From Nitrosopumilus ureiphilus (GTDB lineage: Archaea > Thermoproteota > Nitrososphaeria > Nitrososphaerales > Nitrosopumilaceae), in assembly GCF_013407185.1 (NCBI RefSeq), contig NZ_CP026995.1:747578-811577 (forward strand): a DNA stretch of 64,000 nucleotides, written 5' to 3'. Made by a program: the position numbers and the translations under genes. Below are positions 16,510 to 24,832 of the stretch, piece after piece; position 1 is the first letter of the stretch, and every line of letters begins with the position of its first letter. The notes under the pieces were generated by a model that was not told the DNA's origin, searched no databases, and saw only the letters and a program-made list of their open reading frames with translations.

Positions 16510-16908
16510 ATGAGTCGACAAGATTTCAATTCTAATTCTATCCTGATTCAGGATATCATGACTAAGGCAATGATCACAATAAATCCTGCCACCACTGCAA
16601 AACAAATTGCAAAAATGATGCAACAGGGAGGAATAGGCGCAATATTTGTCAAAGAAAATGATAATCCTATAGGAATTGTAACTGATAGGGATTTTGCAAC
16701 AAAAATTGCAGCAAATAGTCTTTCACTTGACACCCCAGCTGAAAAAATAATGTCATCTCCGTTGATCACAATTAATCATAATGAGCCAATCTCTGCTGCA
16801 GCAAAAAGAATGACTACCAAAAAAATCCGAAAACTCGCAGTAACTGAAAACGGTAAGATTGTTGGTATTATTACATCAACTGACTTGGTAACACAGCTAG
16901 CAAAATAA
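16510..16908 (+). CDS. Two-CBS-domain protein
   Basis: A 132-residue single Bateman module: two CBS repeats with GIVTDRDFATKI and GIITSTDLVTQL. No other domain is attached. Small proteins of this type sense adenosyl nucleotides. It is the third CBS-only gene within 5 kb. A TATA-like cttaaatatt lies about 25 nt before the ATG, suggesting a leaderless or short-leader transcript. Confidence 0.88.
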   Translation: MSRQDFNSNSILIQDIMTKAMITINPATTAKQIAKMMQQGGIGAIFVKENDNPIGIVTDRDFATKIAANSLSLDTPAEKIMSSPLITINHNEPISAAAKRMTTKKIRKLAVTENGKIVGIITSTDLVTQLAK

Positions 16909-17334
16909 CTAAAACGTCTTAGTCTTTCTAAGAAATATTGTAACTGATGCCATGTAGCATGCAGTTGCAATTATTTCAGAAATTATAGATGCAAGATATG
17001 GTTCTATTCCGATTTCAAGAAAATAGTATAGTGTAGGCCATCTTATTCCTAGATATACTATCTCAGCTAATCCGAAAGAGGAGATTAATGCAAATAATTC
17101 TTTTTTAATTAAATTTGATTTCATTCCTCTATATCGTTCAATGTTGTCCCAATAAAACAAACTAGAAAAAATTCCAAAGTATACAATATATCCGATGATT
17201 ATTGTTATTGTTGTGTTTAGATAATTGTCATATTCTGATAGTAATTGAGCCGCGACTGCTGATAAAGACGCTGATGCAATAAAACAAATTAAAAAACTTC
17301 TGTTAATTTGGAGTAATTGCTGGTTTAGTTTCAT
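16909..17334 (-). CDS. Small integral membrane protein
   Basis: A 141-residue protein with about four hydrophobic segments (for example ITIIIGYIVYFGIFSSLFYW and IISEIIATACYMASVTIFL) separated by short charged loops. I do not recognise the family. It abuts the stop of the CBS protein gene in a convergent arrangement and is followed upstream by the divergent tag gene. No catalytic motif is visible. Confidence 0.65.
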   Translation of the reverse strand: MKLNQQLLQINRSFLICFIASASLSAVAAQLLSEYDNYLNTTITIIIGYIVYFGIFSSLFYWDNIERYRGMKSNLIKKELFALISSFGLAEIVYLGIRWPTLYYFLEIGIEPYLASIISEIIATACYMASVTIFLRKTKTF

Positions 17335-17383
17335 AAAAATTTCATGTGATAACTAATATTTTGTGTTAACTCTTACTTGAATA

Positions 17384-17938
17384 ATGACGAATAGATGCGA
17401 ATGGGCAAAAGATGAGCCTAACATCACATATCATGATATGGAATGGGGAAGACCACAACATGATGATTGTAAATTATTTGAGTTTTTGATATTGGAGGGC
17501 GCACAAGCTGGTCTGTCTTGGACTACTATTCTCAAGCGCAGGGATGGCTATAGAAAAGCATTTTCAGACTTTGATGCCCTCAAAATCTCAAAATACAATA
17601 AAACACACATCGAAAAACTACTCAAAGATGAATCCATAATTCGAAATAAACTCAAAATTAATTCTGCAATTAATAATGCAAAGCAGTTTCTTAAGATTCA
17701 AGCCGAGTATGGCTCATTTGATAATTATCTCTGGGGTTTTGTAAACCACAAGCCAATCAAAAACAAATTCAAAAAACTCTCTGACATTCCTGCATTAACT
17801 GAAATTTCAGAAAAATTAAGCCAAGATCTCAAAAAATATGGTTTCAGTTTTGTCGGGCCTACAATTTGTTATGCCCTAATGCAGGCAATTGGAATGGTAA
17901 ATGATCATACTACTGATTGTTTTTTATACAAAAACTAA
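17384..17938 (+). CDS. tag: DNA-3-methyladenine glycosylase I
   Basis: A base-excision repair enzyme that removes N3-methyladenine from alkylated DNA. The 184-residue length is typical. The zinc site is complete: Cys5, His17, His175 and Cys179 (NDHTTDC), and the conserved MEWGRP, EGAQAGLSW and GFSFVGPTICYALMQA segments are present. Glu in FLILEGAQAGLSW corresponds to the base-recognition residue. It stands alone, divergent from the membrane protein gene. Confidence 0.95.
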   Translation: MTNRCEWAKDEPNITYHDMEWGRPQHDDCKLFEFLILEGAQAGLSWTTILKRRDGYRKAFSDFDALKISKYNKTHIEKLLKDESIIRNKLKINSAINNAKQFLKIQAEYGSFDNYLWGFVNHKPIKNKFKKLSDIPALTEISEKLSQDLKKYGFSFVGPTICYALMQAIGMVNDHTTDCFLYKN

Positions 17939-17956
17939 TTCAAGTTTAATTTTAAA

Positions 17957-18265
17957 TTATGATTGCATTTTTTTTATTGCATCTGCATAAGTATTCATGG
18001 GAACAATTTTCACAGTACTCACTGATGAAATACCTACATCAATACACAATTTTTCAATATCGTGTGAATTTTCTGCATCCAAAATAATTATCCATTCATG
18101 TTCTAGCACTGACATGTAAAACCCGATAATTTTTGATACTTTAAACTCATCAAGTTTTTCTTCAATTTTTTTCTGTATTTGTACAAACATCTTTTTACTT
18201 AAATCATTATTGAGAGGGCATGATTCTGGGCTGTGTACTGCAAAAACACCAAATAACATAAACAA
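17957..18265 (-). CDS. Hypothetical small alpha/beta protein
   Basis: A 102-residue protein with a ferredoxin-like pattern (VFAVHSPESCPLNN; IIGFYMSVLEHEWIIILDAE; VKIVPM), reminiscent of small DUF3303/GYD-like dimeric alpha-beta barrel proteins. No enzymatic residue is evident. It is convergent with tag. Family assignment is uncertain. Confidence 0.6.
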   Translation of the reverse strand: MFMLFGVFAVHSPESCPLNNDLSKKMFVQIQKKIEEKLDEFKVSKIIGFYMSVLEHEWIIILDAENSHDIEKLCIDVGISSVSTVKIVPMNTYADAIKKMQS

Positions 18266-18297
18266 ATTAATTATTTCTTATATTTAACTCTGATTTT

Positions 18298-19620
18298 ATG
18301 TCCTTGTATTTTAGATTCTCAATTATATCCTACCTTTTTTTATTAATTATTATCTTGAATGGAAAACTTTCCTCTTTTTCAAAAACTGCTGGGCCTGGAA
18401 TTTTATTTGCATGCACAGCAATTGGAGTTTCACATTTAGTACAATCCACTAGAGCTGGTGCTGATTTTGGTTTGATGATGTTAGGATTTGTAATCTTGGT
18501 ATCTGTAATGAAATATCCTTTCTTTGAGTATGGATCTCGTTATGCGAACTCTACACAAACAAGTATCATTGATGGTTATAAAAAACTTGGCAAGCCTGCT
18601 CTTTGGTTATATTTTTTACTAACAATTGCATCGATGTTTTTTGTGACAGGTGCAGTAGGATTTGTTACTGCAGGATTTTTTGAGAATTTATTTGGAATTG
18701 ATTTTCTGGGAGAATGGACTGTAGTAATTTTGTTTGTAGTGTGTGTTGGAATATTGGCAATTGGAAAATACAATCTACTTGATAGTTTGATTAAGATAAT
18801 TGCAATTGTTTTACTGGCTTCTACCGTATCTGCTTTCTTGTTTGCATTATACAATGGACCTATTGAGCCTGTATCTGGATTTGAACCAAAAGAACTTTGG
18901 GATATCTCTGGGATCTTTTTCTTGCTTGCATTGATGGGATGGATGCCAACTGCAGTTGATCTTTCAAGCTGGAATAGTTTGTGGACGTTGGAGCGAATGA
19001 AACAAACAAATTATAAACCAAAACTAAAAGAAACTCTACTTGAATTTCGATTAGCATATCTGATTACTGGAATTCTCGCAGTGATGTTTGTTGTACTTGG
19101 AACTTTTATCTTCTATGGTTCTGGTCAGGAATTACCAAATAATAATTCTGATTTTGCACACAAAGTTGTAACACTATACACTGAAACAATTGGTGGTTGG
19201 AGTTACATCATAATTGCAGCTTCGGCATTTACTGTAATGTTTGGGACAATCATTGCAGTCTTTGATGGATATTCTAGGTCTTTGCAGAGAACTGTTGAAT
19301 TGATTTTTACAAAAAAAGAGGACAAAATACGCACAAAATTTCGTACATTTTATGTAATTTTCTTAATTCTAATATCTGCAGGTTCTCTTGTGGTGATATT
19401 TCAATTTGGAAACAATCTCAAAGAACTAGTTGACTTTGCAACTGTTTTGTCCTTTGTGATAGCCCCTGTAATTGCAATTTTTAATTTAAGACTAGTTACA
19501 GGTAAATTTCTAGAGAAAGAACATCAACCATCTATTTTCCTGAGAATTTTGAGTTTTGCAGGAATTGTATTTTTATCAGGATTTGCCTTATTCTTTTTAA
19601 TAACTAAATTCTATTCTTAA
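18298..19620 (+). CDS. Nramp-related metal ion transporter, atypical
   Basis: A 440-residue membrane protein with about 11 hydrophobic segments and the Nramp start GPGILFACTAIGVSHL. In classical Nramp transporters of Mn2+ and Fe2+ helix 1 carries DPGN; here that place reads HLVQST, and helix 6 has GWMPTAVDLS rather than a MPHN-type motif. It thus belongs to a divergent Nramp branch whose substrate may differ (Mg2+ or another ion). It is followed after 50 nt by ferritin, which makes a link with iron plausible but unproven. Confidence 0.8.
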   Translation: MSLYFRFSIISYLFLLIIILNGKLSSFSKTAGPGILFACTAIGVSHLVQSTRAGADFGLMMLGFVILVSVMKYPFFEYGSRYANSTQTSIIDGYKKLGKPALWLYFLLTIASMFFVTGAVGFVTAGFFENLFGIDFLGEWTVVILFVVCVGILAIGKYNLLDSLIKIIAIVLLASTVSAFLFALYNGPIEPVSGFEPKELWDISGIFFLLALMGWMPTAVDLSSWNSLWTLERMKQTNYKPKLKETLLEFRLAYLITGILAVMFVVLGTFIFYGSGQELPNNNSDFAHKVVTLYTETIGGWSYIIIAASAFTVMFGTIIAVFDGYSRSLQRTVELIFTKKEDKIRTKFRTFYVIFLILISAGSLVVIFQFGNNLKELVDFATVLSFVIAPVIAIFNLRLVTGKFLEKEHQPSIFLRILSFAGIVFLSGFALFFLITKFYS

Positions 19621-19678
19621 TATCTTCAAAATCAGCGAAACTATTTTTAATTAAGAATACTTAACAATTATGATTAAA

Positions 19679-20197
19679 ATGAAACTTTCTCCTAAAATGA
19701 ATAAAACCTTAAACGACCAAGTACTTCTTGAGGCTTCTGCATCTAACAGCTATCTTGCAATGGCATCATGGTGTGAGGTTACGGGGTATCAAGGAGCTGC
19801 AAACTACTTTTACGCTCAATCTGATGAAGAAAGAACTCACATGCTCAAAATTGTTCATTATCTTAATTCTCTTGGAGCAACTGCAACAATCCCTGCAATC
19901 AAAGCACCTGTCAGTTCTTACAAATCCCTTGAAGGACTAATTAAGACTGCACTGAAAAATGAACAAGCCGTAACCAAAGCCATTCATCACATGGTAGAGA
20001 TTGCACAAAAAGAAAAAGATCATTCAACATATGCATTTCTAGAATGGTTTGTAAATGAACAAGTCCAAGAAGAAACAAAGTTTGAAACAATGCTGCAAAA
20101 GTTTGATCTTTTAGGAAGAGATAAACTTGCAATCCACGAAATAGACAAGCTTCTTGCAACAAATGCAGTATCTCCTGAAGCTGATCCCGCAGCATAG
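19679..20197 (+). CDS. Ferritin-like iron storage protein
   Basis: A 172-residue non-haem ferritin (FtnA type), forming a 24-subunit cage that oxidises and stores iron in the cytosol. Ferroxidase residues are recognisable: Glu in LLEASASNSYLAM, the ExxH pair in DEERTHM, a helix C Glu, and Gln/Glu in FVNEQVQEET. The length and helices match the family, with an extra C-terminal Ala/Pro tail. The second ATG (19679, MKLSPKM) is the usual ferritin start; an ATG nine bases earlier is possible. It is next to the Nramp-like gene. Confidence 0.92.
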   Translation: MKLSPKMNKTLNDQVLLEASASNSYLAMASWCEVTGYQGAANYFYAQSDEERTHMLKIVHYLNSLGATATIPAIKAPVSSYKSLEGLIKTALKNEQAVTKAIHHMVEIAQKEKDHSTYAFLEWFVNEQVQEETKFETMLQKFDLLGRDKLAIHEIDKLLATNAVSPEADPAA

Positions 20198-20239
20198 AGT
20201 TTCTAAAATAATTAATACCGCATTATTTCAAATCTTTTC

Positions 20240-20572
20240 ATGACAGTTACTGTGACAAGAAAACCATGTGGAATAACACAACTCTTCAACACCGAAACTG
20301 GGCGTGTGACCTATAAATGCAAGGCAGAATCTGCATACATGCTAATTGAGGCATTTGGAGGAATCGTACAATTTAATCAAAAAGGTGCAATGGCAACTGT
20401 CACTGGTCATATTACATCGCTGGAATTTTGTGATGTTCTCAAAAAAGGACATCCCAATTATCAAGATGCTTTGAATGCAATAATTTCTGCACATAGAGAG
20501 TTTGCACAAAATGTTTCTGATGTACATCAAAAAGAGATCAAGGAACTTGAAAACAAGTTAGCAGATCTTTAG
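20240..20572 (+). CDS. Hypothetical protein, conserved thaumarchaeal type
   Basis: A 110-residue soluble protein beginning with beta strands (TVTVTRKPCGITQLFNTETG) and ending in a helix rich in Glu/Lys. No known motif is recognised. It lies 42 nt downstream of ferritin on the same strand with its own TATA-like sequence (aataccgcattatttcaaa region), so independent transcription is likely. Confidence 0.65.
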   Translation: MTVTVTRKPCGITQLFNTETGRVTYKCKAESAYMLIEAFGGIVQFNQKGAMATVTGHITSLEFCDVLKKGHPNYQDALNAIISAHREFAQNVSDVHQKEIKELENKLADL

Positions 20573-20716
20573 AATTCAATTTTTTCACACTTGCATTCTC
20601 TTACTAGACATTTTGAATTTCAATCGATGTGTGGAATTATCATGATAACATCCAATTTTCTTATTATTACAATTGCTGTTGATTTGCATGGTTATTAATT
20701 AGATTAACTTGTTTTC

Positions 20717-20890
20717 CTAACCGTAAATCATACAGTGCTCACATTCACAAACATCTTGCTCTTTTGCTTTTTTCAAACATTTTTTGTGCTGTCCTGCTTG
20801 ACATTGAACACAAACCTCTTCTATATTTTCAACTGTTGTGTATTTTTTAGATTGGTCAAATCCAAATCCTCCATCTTGTGGTCCTACCAT
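20717..20890 (-). CDS. Small Cys-rich protein (57 residues)
   Basis: An ATG-initiated frame with six cysteines in the order CVQC, C, CECEHC, plus two His, clearly patterned for metal binding. The N-terminus is Gly-rich (MVGPQDGGFGFDQSKKY). The count of cysteines is too ordered for a chance frame. It may be a small zinc-finger or redox protein; the family is not recognised. It lies 34 bp downstream of the 99-residue gene on the same strand. Confidence 0.65.
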   Translation of the reverse strand: MVGPQDGGFGFDQSKKYTTVENIEEVCVQCQAGQHKKCLKKAKEQDVCECEHCMIYG

Positions 20891-20924
20891 GTTTTTAGAT
20901 GATCTCTGTCCTATTTCTACTTCA

Positions 20925-21224
20925 CTAATTGATTACTGATTTTATTGCATCATGTAATTCCATTTTACGGGTTTCGATGATTCCTCTTATCTCAAAAGTA
21001 TCTACATAACCACCTGCTGATGCACGTGTTGCTTTAAGTAAATAGTGTAATGCCCCCTCTTCAATTCTTCCTACGTAATACCCATAAAGAAAATCAAGTT
21101 CATCGTTGCATTTCCAAATTTGTCTGATGTTTGGAAATGTCTGTTTTATTTCAATTGGAATTTCTAAAATTCTTCTTTTGATATATTCGTCAAGTGATTT
21201 TCTAATTGATGAATCTTGAAACAA
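20925..21224 (-). CDS. Hypothetical protein (99 residues)
   Basis: A soluble alpha/beta protein with a conserved-looking centre (DFLYGYYVGRIEEGALHYLL, then RASAGGYVDTFEIRGII). No cofactor or catalytic motif can be named. It is likely co-transcribed with the Cys-rich gene that follows on the same strand. Confidence 0.65.
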   Translation of the reverse strand: MFQDSSIRKSLDEYIKRRILEIPIEIKQTFPNIRQIWKCNDELDFLYGYYVGRIEEGALHYLLKATRASAGGYVDTFEIRGIIETRKMELHDAIKSVIN

Positions 21225-21252
21225 TTCTAAATTAAATTGATACTACTTCTTT

Positions 21253-21399
21253 TTAGTCCTTTTTCTCATCCTTTGTTTCCTTGTCTGGATTATCCCACAT
21301 GTGCATAGTTCCTCTAATCATAAAAGATCCCACGATAATTGCTACTAACCCTCCAACTATAAACAGAAAAAACTTCCCAATGTCTTTGATGCTTGCCAA
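21253..21399 (-). CDS. Single-pass small membrane protein (48 residues)
   Basis: A TTG-initiated frame: short polar start (MASIKDIGK), one hydrophobic helix (FFLFIVGGLVAIIVGSFMI), then a charged tail ending in Lys/Asp/Glu. The layout resembles small membrane anchors. The frame stays open a few codons upstream to a TAG, so TTG is the only usable start. Function unknown. Confidence 0.5.
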   Translation of the reverse strand: MASIKDIGKFFLFIVGGLVAIIVGSFMIRGTMHMWDNPDKETKDEKKD

Positions 21400-21437
21400 T
21401 ATTGGTATTTTGTCGTCAATCTAATTAAATTGTCTAA

Positions 21438-21483
21438 GTGAACTACCGCCCAACAAGTTGGATGGCCTCTTCTTGCTTCATTG
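21438..21483 (-). repeat. Possible third omegaRNA / IS605 right-end motif
   Basis: On the minus strand the sequence reads ATGAAGCAAGAAGAGGCC, a hairpin CCAAC-TT-GTTGG with outer CC/GG, then GGTAGTTCAC. This matches the 3' end of copies 1 and 2 (GAAGCAGGAAG, hairpin, GTAGTTCAC). The 5' hairpins of the element are not recognisable nearby. The same bases also code, in one frame, for a Cys-containing peptide beginning MVCGECKAFNEARRGHP, so a coding explanation is possible. Confidence 0.4.
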
Positions 21484-21634
21484 AATGCTTTGCATTCTCC
21501 ACAAACCATAGAGAGATACATTCGTGAGCAAGAAAAGTAGGCGATTCATGAACGGTACAAGTACGGGCGGTTTCTCGCCTGTAGATTATAAAAATTCAAT
21601 TAGATTCAATAGTGAGTTTAGAAATTTCTGTTGT

Positions 21635-21733
21635 ATGTCTAAAATTAAGCAGATAGTTGCTTGGGTTGCAATTATTGGAGGGGGCATTGCGTTTTTCTTC
21701 TTTTCTCAATTTATGGCAGAAGTCATGCGCTAA
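21635..21733 (+). CDS. Single-pass small membrane protein (32 residues)
   Basis: ATG 21635 opens a frame MSKIKQ followed by a hydrophobic helix (IVAWVAIIGGGIAFFFFSQF). A TATA-like attataaaaatt at 21586-21597 lies about 45 nt upstream, giving a short leader. A longer in-frame GTG start at 21524 would place the TATA element inside the gene and adds an unconvincing polar segment. Function unknown. Confidence 0.5.
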   Translation: MSKIKQIVAWVAIIGGGIAFFFFSQFMAEVMR

Positions 21734-21766
21734 TTGCACAGACAAAATACATTATAGCAATCTATA

Positions 21767-22219
21767 GTGACAATTTTTGTGATTACTCAGGAAATTAAGG
21801 ATTTTTTAGATCTTCAAAAGCTTGGTTATATTGCAACGGTAAATTCTGATGGAACTCCCAATCTTTCACCAAAGGGAACCATTATTGGATGGACTGACAA
21901 AACATTAGCATTTGCAGATATTCGTTCGCCTGACACGGTAAATAATTTGAAAACAAATCCTAATGTGGAGATTAATGTAATAGATCCCCTTTTGCGAAAG
22001 GGATATTTGTTTAGGGGTGAGGCTAGAATTATCCAAGAAAAGACACTATTTGAGAAAATTCTGAATCATTATAGAGGAAATGGTGTCAAGAGTCCAATTA
22101 ATTCAATTGTTCTAGTTGATGTCTCAGATGTATCTGAAGTGAGATCCCCATTATATGATATGGGAATTTCAGAGCAAGAAATTAAATCAAAATGGAAAAA
22201 ACATTTTGAGAGTTTATGA
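21767..22219 (+). CDS. Pyridoxamine-5'-phosphate oxidase-like FMN-binding protein
   Basis: A 150-residue split-barrel protein of the PNPOx superfamily. The N-terminal pattern (FLDLQKLGYIATVNSDGTPNLSPKG cut here as LGYIATVNSDGTPNLSPKG) with the following strand and NPNVEINVIDP is typical of flavin or F420/haem-binding members. It is shorter than true PdxH and lacks its C-terminal substrate part, so the reaction is unknown. It starts with GTG. Its end overlaps the convergent coiled-coil gene by 6 bp. Confidence 0.82.
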   Translation: MTIFVITQEIKDFLDLQKLGYIATVNSDGTPNLSPKGTIIGWTDKTLAFADIRSPDTVNNLKTNPNVEINVIDPLLRKGYLFRGEARIIQEKTLFEKILNHYRGNGVKSPINSIVLVDVSDVSEVRSPLYDMGISEQEIKSKWKKHFESL

Positions 22220-22999
22220 TTCTTCCAGTTTTTTAGATAATGTTTTGATTTCGTCTAATTCTTTTTTTGTTTCTTGATGATCTTCTCTTTCTTTTTCTAA
22301 AAGTAATTGAACTGTTTCTAATTCTTTTTCTGTCATGCTAAGTTTTGATTTTAATGAACCTACTACTGCACTTGCAGCTTCGATGATCCCTGCAGAACTT
22401 TTCTCATTTGATTTTTCCCCTGCAATGAATTCTCTTTCTTTAGGGGTTAGAACATCTGTGTCTTCGAATTGATCCTTTTTGTTTAATTCTTCTTTTGCGT
22501 TATATAGTCTTGAATTTGCCTCATCTAATTCTTTTTGAGCATCTATTTGCTGTTTTCTTATGTTGTGTAGATCTAATTTACCTTGTTCAATTTCTTCTTT
22601 AATCTCATCTTGCTTTTTTGTGAATTCGTCCAATTTTTGTTTTAATTTTTCTAAATTTTCTTCTGTTTGTTTAAACTCCTGAATTGATTTTGAATCTTTA
22701 ATTTTTTCTGCATTTTTAATCCTCTCTCCCATCTCTTTGCATTCTCTTTGAATAATATCATGCTCCATCTTTTTTTGATTAAGCTCTTTTTTGACTATCA
22801 TTAAATTGCCAACTGTCGAATCATACTCTTCTTTTACTGATTGAATTTTTTGGGTAATTTCTTCTAGTTCCGTTTGTTTTGTTCTATATTCTTGTTGTAA
22901 TTTTTCTACTTCTGATTCTAGTTCTTCTTTTAGAACATACTCTTCACTATTTTGAGAGATTGTCTCTGCTTCTTCTTTTTTCTTACTAAAAAGCCCCAT
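22214..22999 (-). CDS. Long coiled-coil protein
   Basis: A 261-residue protein that is almost entirely a Lys/Glu-rich coiled coil (heptads from about residue 20 to 165 and again from 215 to 261). A short basic start (MGLFSKKKEEAE) could anchor it to a membrane surface or partner. The family is not recognised; archaeal coiled-coil proteins of this sort are often structural or chromosome-associated. It is the last gene of the minus-strand run elp3-lysS-small membrane protein. Confidence 0.75.
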   Translation of the reverse strand: MGLFSKKKEEAETISQNSEEYVLKEELESEVEKLQQEYRTKQTELEEITQKIQSVKEEYDSTVGNLMIVKKELNQKKMEHDIIQRECKEMGERIKNAEKIKDSKSIQEFKQTEENLEKLKQKLDEFTKKQDEIKEEIEQGKLDLHNIRKQQIDAQKELDEANSRLYNAKEELNKKDQFEDTDVLTPKEREFIAGEKSNEKSSAGIIEAASAVVGSLKSKLSMTEKELETVQLLLEKEREDHQETKKELDEIKTLSKKLEES

Positions 23000-23036
23000 G
23001 ACACTCTACCGTTATTTCCAAGAGATGAACGTTTCT

Positions 23037-23237
23037 TTATTCCTTCTTTACCCGTGCTCTGAAAAATTTTAGATAAAATCCAATTCCACCAATAATTATG
23101 CCTCCAAACAAGGCCATCGTGCCTAGTTCGGGCATTTCTGGATAGATGTTTGGTGCAAGAAATAGCATTAATGCACCTAAAATTATCAAGGCAAATCCGC
23201 CACTGTTTTTTGATTTATTGTGCTCAGAGTGAACCAT
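23037..23237 (-). CDS. Two-helix small membrane protein
   Basis: A 66-residue protein with two hydrophobic segments (GGFALIILGALMLFLAP and LGTMALFGGIIIGGIGFYL) and a basic C-terminus. It lies 2 bp after the lysS stop and is likely transcribed with it. Unknown function. Confidence 0.65.
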   Translation of the reverse strand: MVHSEHNKSKNSGGFALIILGALMLFLAPNIYPEMPELGTMALFGGIIIGGIGFYLKFFRARVKKE

Positions 23238-23239
23238 GA

Positions 23240-24832
23240 CTAAATATACTCTGAAAGTGTTTTTGCAACTTGCTTTCTTCCAATGTCTGAAATGAATGGA
23301 CCTATCTTTGGTCCTCTTGATGTTCCAAGGATTATTTGGTATAATATTTTAAAGAAATCTTTTGGTTGTACGTCATTTGATTTTGCAATTTGGTATATTG
23401 TATTTTGAATATCTTCCGGTTCCTCTTCTACCCCTAATGCATCAACAAGAATCTTTAGTGCTTTTTTTGCAGAATCGTCTAAATCAACTTGCGTTTTCTC
23501 TTGCTCATCAAATTCATTTGAATAATTTCCTGCAAGCTCGATGAGTTTTTCTATTTCTGGCTCTGGATTTTTTATTACTCCATAGTCTAGTAATTTTTTC
23601 ATTACTCGCTCGCCTCTGTTTTCCTTGAATATTTTTGACAATTCTACTAATAGTCTATAGTTAACATGTGTGCTTGATTGTTTTGGGGGGCTGAGGAGAT
23701 TTACATACTCGTAGAGTCCTTTTGATTTTGTTAGTTTTGCTTGATTGTCTACTTTTATTCGTCCAAAGTAAATGTCTTCTAATTCATTGTATTCGCTCAT
23801 TAAAGATGGTATGTCTTCAAATCCTAATTCTCGTGCACCTGTAATTCTTTTGTATAGTAATAATAGAATTGATTTTGGAGTTCCAAACTCTAACCACTTT
23901 TGTGCTGTAATTACATTTCCAAGTGATTTTGAAATTTTCTTTCCTCCTTTGTCTAAAAACATTTCATATTTCACATGGTGAGGATGTGGAAATCCTAAAA
24001 TTTCATCTGCAACCCAATCATTTACCTTTACTGAATCCATAATGTCTTTTCCATATGCTTCAAATCTAATGTCAAATGCTACCCATCTTGCAGCAAATTC
24101 TACTTTCCAGGCTAATTTTCCAAGATCTTTTGTAATGTCTGCCTCTCCTTCATGACCACATCCTTTGATCATTTTTGAGCCAATCTCTGCATCATGACAC
24201 AGATACTTTACCTTCTTTTCATCTGCAATGTATTTAGTAGCTTCTGCAGTGTAGAGACGATTACAATTTGTACAAACTGGAAAGTATGGGAGGTATTTTT
24301 GATATTTTTCTTGTCCTACAAGCTCTGAAATCTTATCTCCAATCTTTGTACTGTTTTGCAGGATTGTGTGAATTTGTTCTTGTAGTAATCCATTCTTGTA
24401 GGTGTCAACTGCTCTTCTAAATTCATATTTTATTCCAACTTTATCTAATCCATCTAAAAGAATACTGCTCATGTGCATGCCATATGAGTCGTGACATCCG
24501 TAGGGATCAGGAATTAACGATACCGGTTTTGCTAAATGCTCTTCTAGAGAATCTGGGAATCCTTCTGGAATTTTTCGTAAACCATCAAGATCATCTGAAT
24601 ATGCAATTAAATCTGATTTGTAACCAAAATTCTCAAGTGCTAGTTTAACACCGTAAGCTCTTACTGCATCACCTAAACTTCCAATGTGTGGCACTCCTGA
24701 TGCACCAAGACCACTTTCTACTCTAATAATGTCTAAATTTCTCCCAAGGGATTTTTCACGTTCAAGAAGTTCTGAAGCTAGCTTGTCTATCCAAGTTCCC
24801 TTACCAATAATTTTTTGTTCTGACATTTTCAC
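23240..24832 (-). CDS. lysS: Lysyl-tRNA synthetase, class I
   Basis: Charges tRNA-Lys. This is the archaeal class I type, unrelated to bacterial class II enzymes. The 530 residues carry the HIGH-like signature HIGS (49-52, in ASGVPHIGSLGD) and the KMSKS-like KISKSLGN (about 295). Cysteines in CTNCNRLY and the later C/H pair form the zinc insertion. Length and domain order (Rossmann core, SC fold, C-terminal helical domain) are normal. The ATG at 24832 touches the stop of elp3, so the two are probably co-transcribed, linking tRNA charging with wobble modification. Confidence 0.95.
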   Translation of the reverse strand: MKMSEQKIIGKGTWIDKLASELLEREKSLGRNLDIIRVESGLGASGVPHIGSLGDAVRAYGVKLALENFGYKSDLIAYSDDLDGLRKIPEGFPDSLEEHLAKPVSLIPDPYGCHDSYGMHMSSILLDGLDKVGIKYEFRRAVDTYKNGLLQEQIHTILQNSTKIGDKISELVGQEKYQKYLPYFPVCTNCNRLYTAEATKYIADEKKVKYLCHDAEIGSKMIKGCGHEGEADITKDLGKLAWKVEFAARWVAFDIRFEAYGKDIMDSVKVNDWVADEILGFPHPHHVKYEMFLDKGGKKISKSLGNVITAQKWLEFGTPKSILLLLYKRITGARELGFEDIPSLMSEYNELEDIYFGRIKVDNQAKLTKSKGLYEYVNLLSPPKQSSTHVNYRLLVELSKIFKENRGERVMKKLLDYGVIKNPEPEIEKLIELAGNYSNEFDEQEKTQVDLDDSAKKALKILVDALGVEEEPEDIQNTIYQIAKSNDVQPKDFFKILYQIILGTSRGPKIGPFISDIGRKQVAKTLSEYI

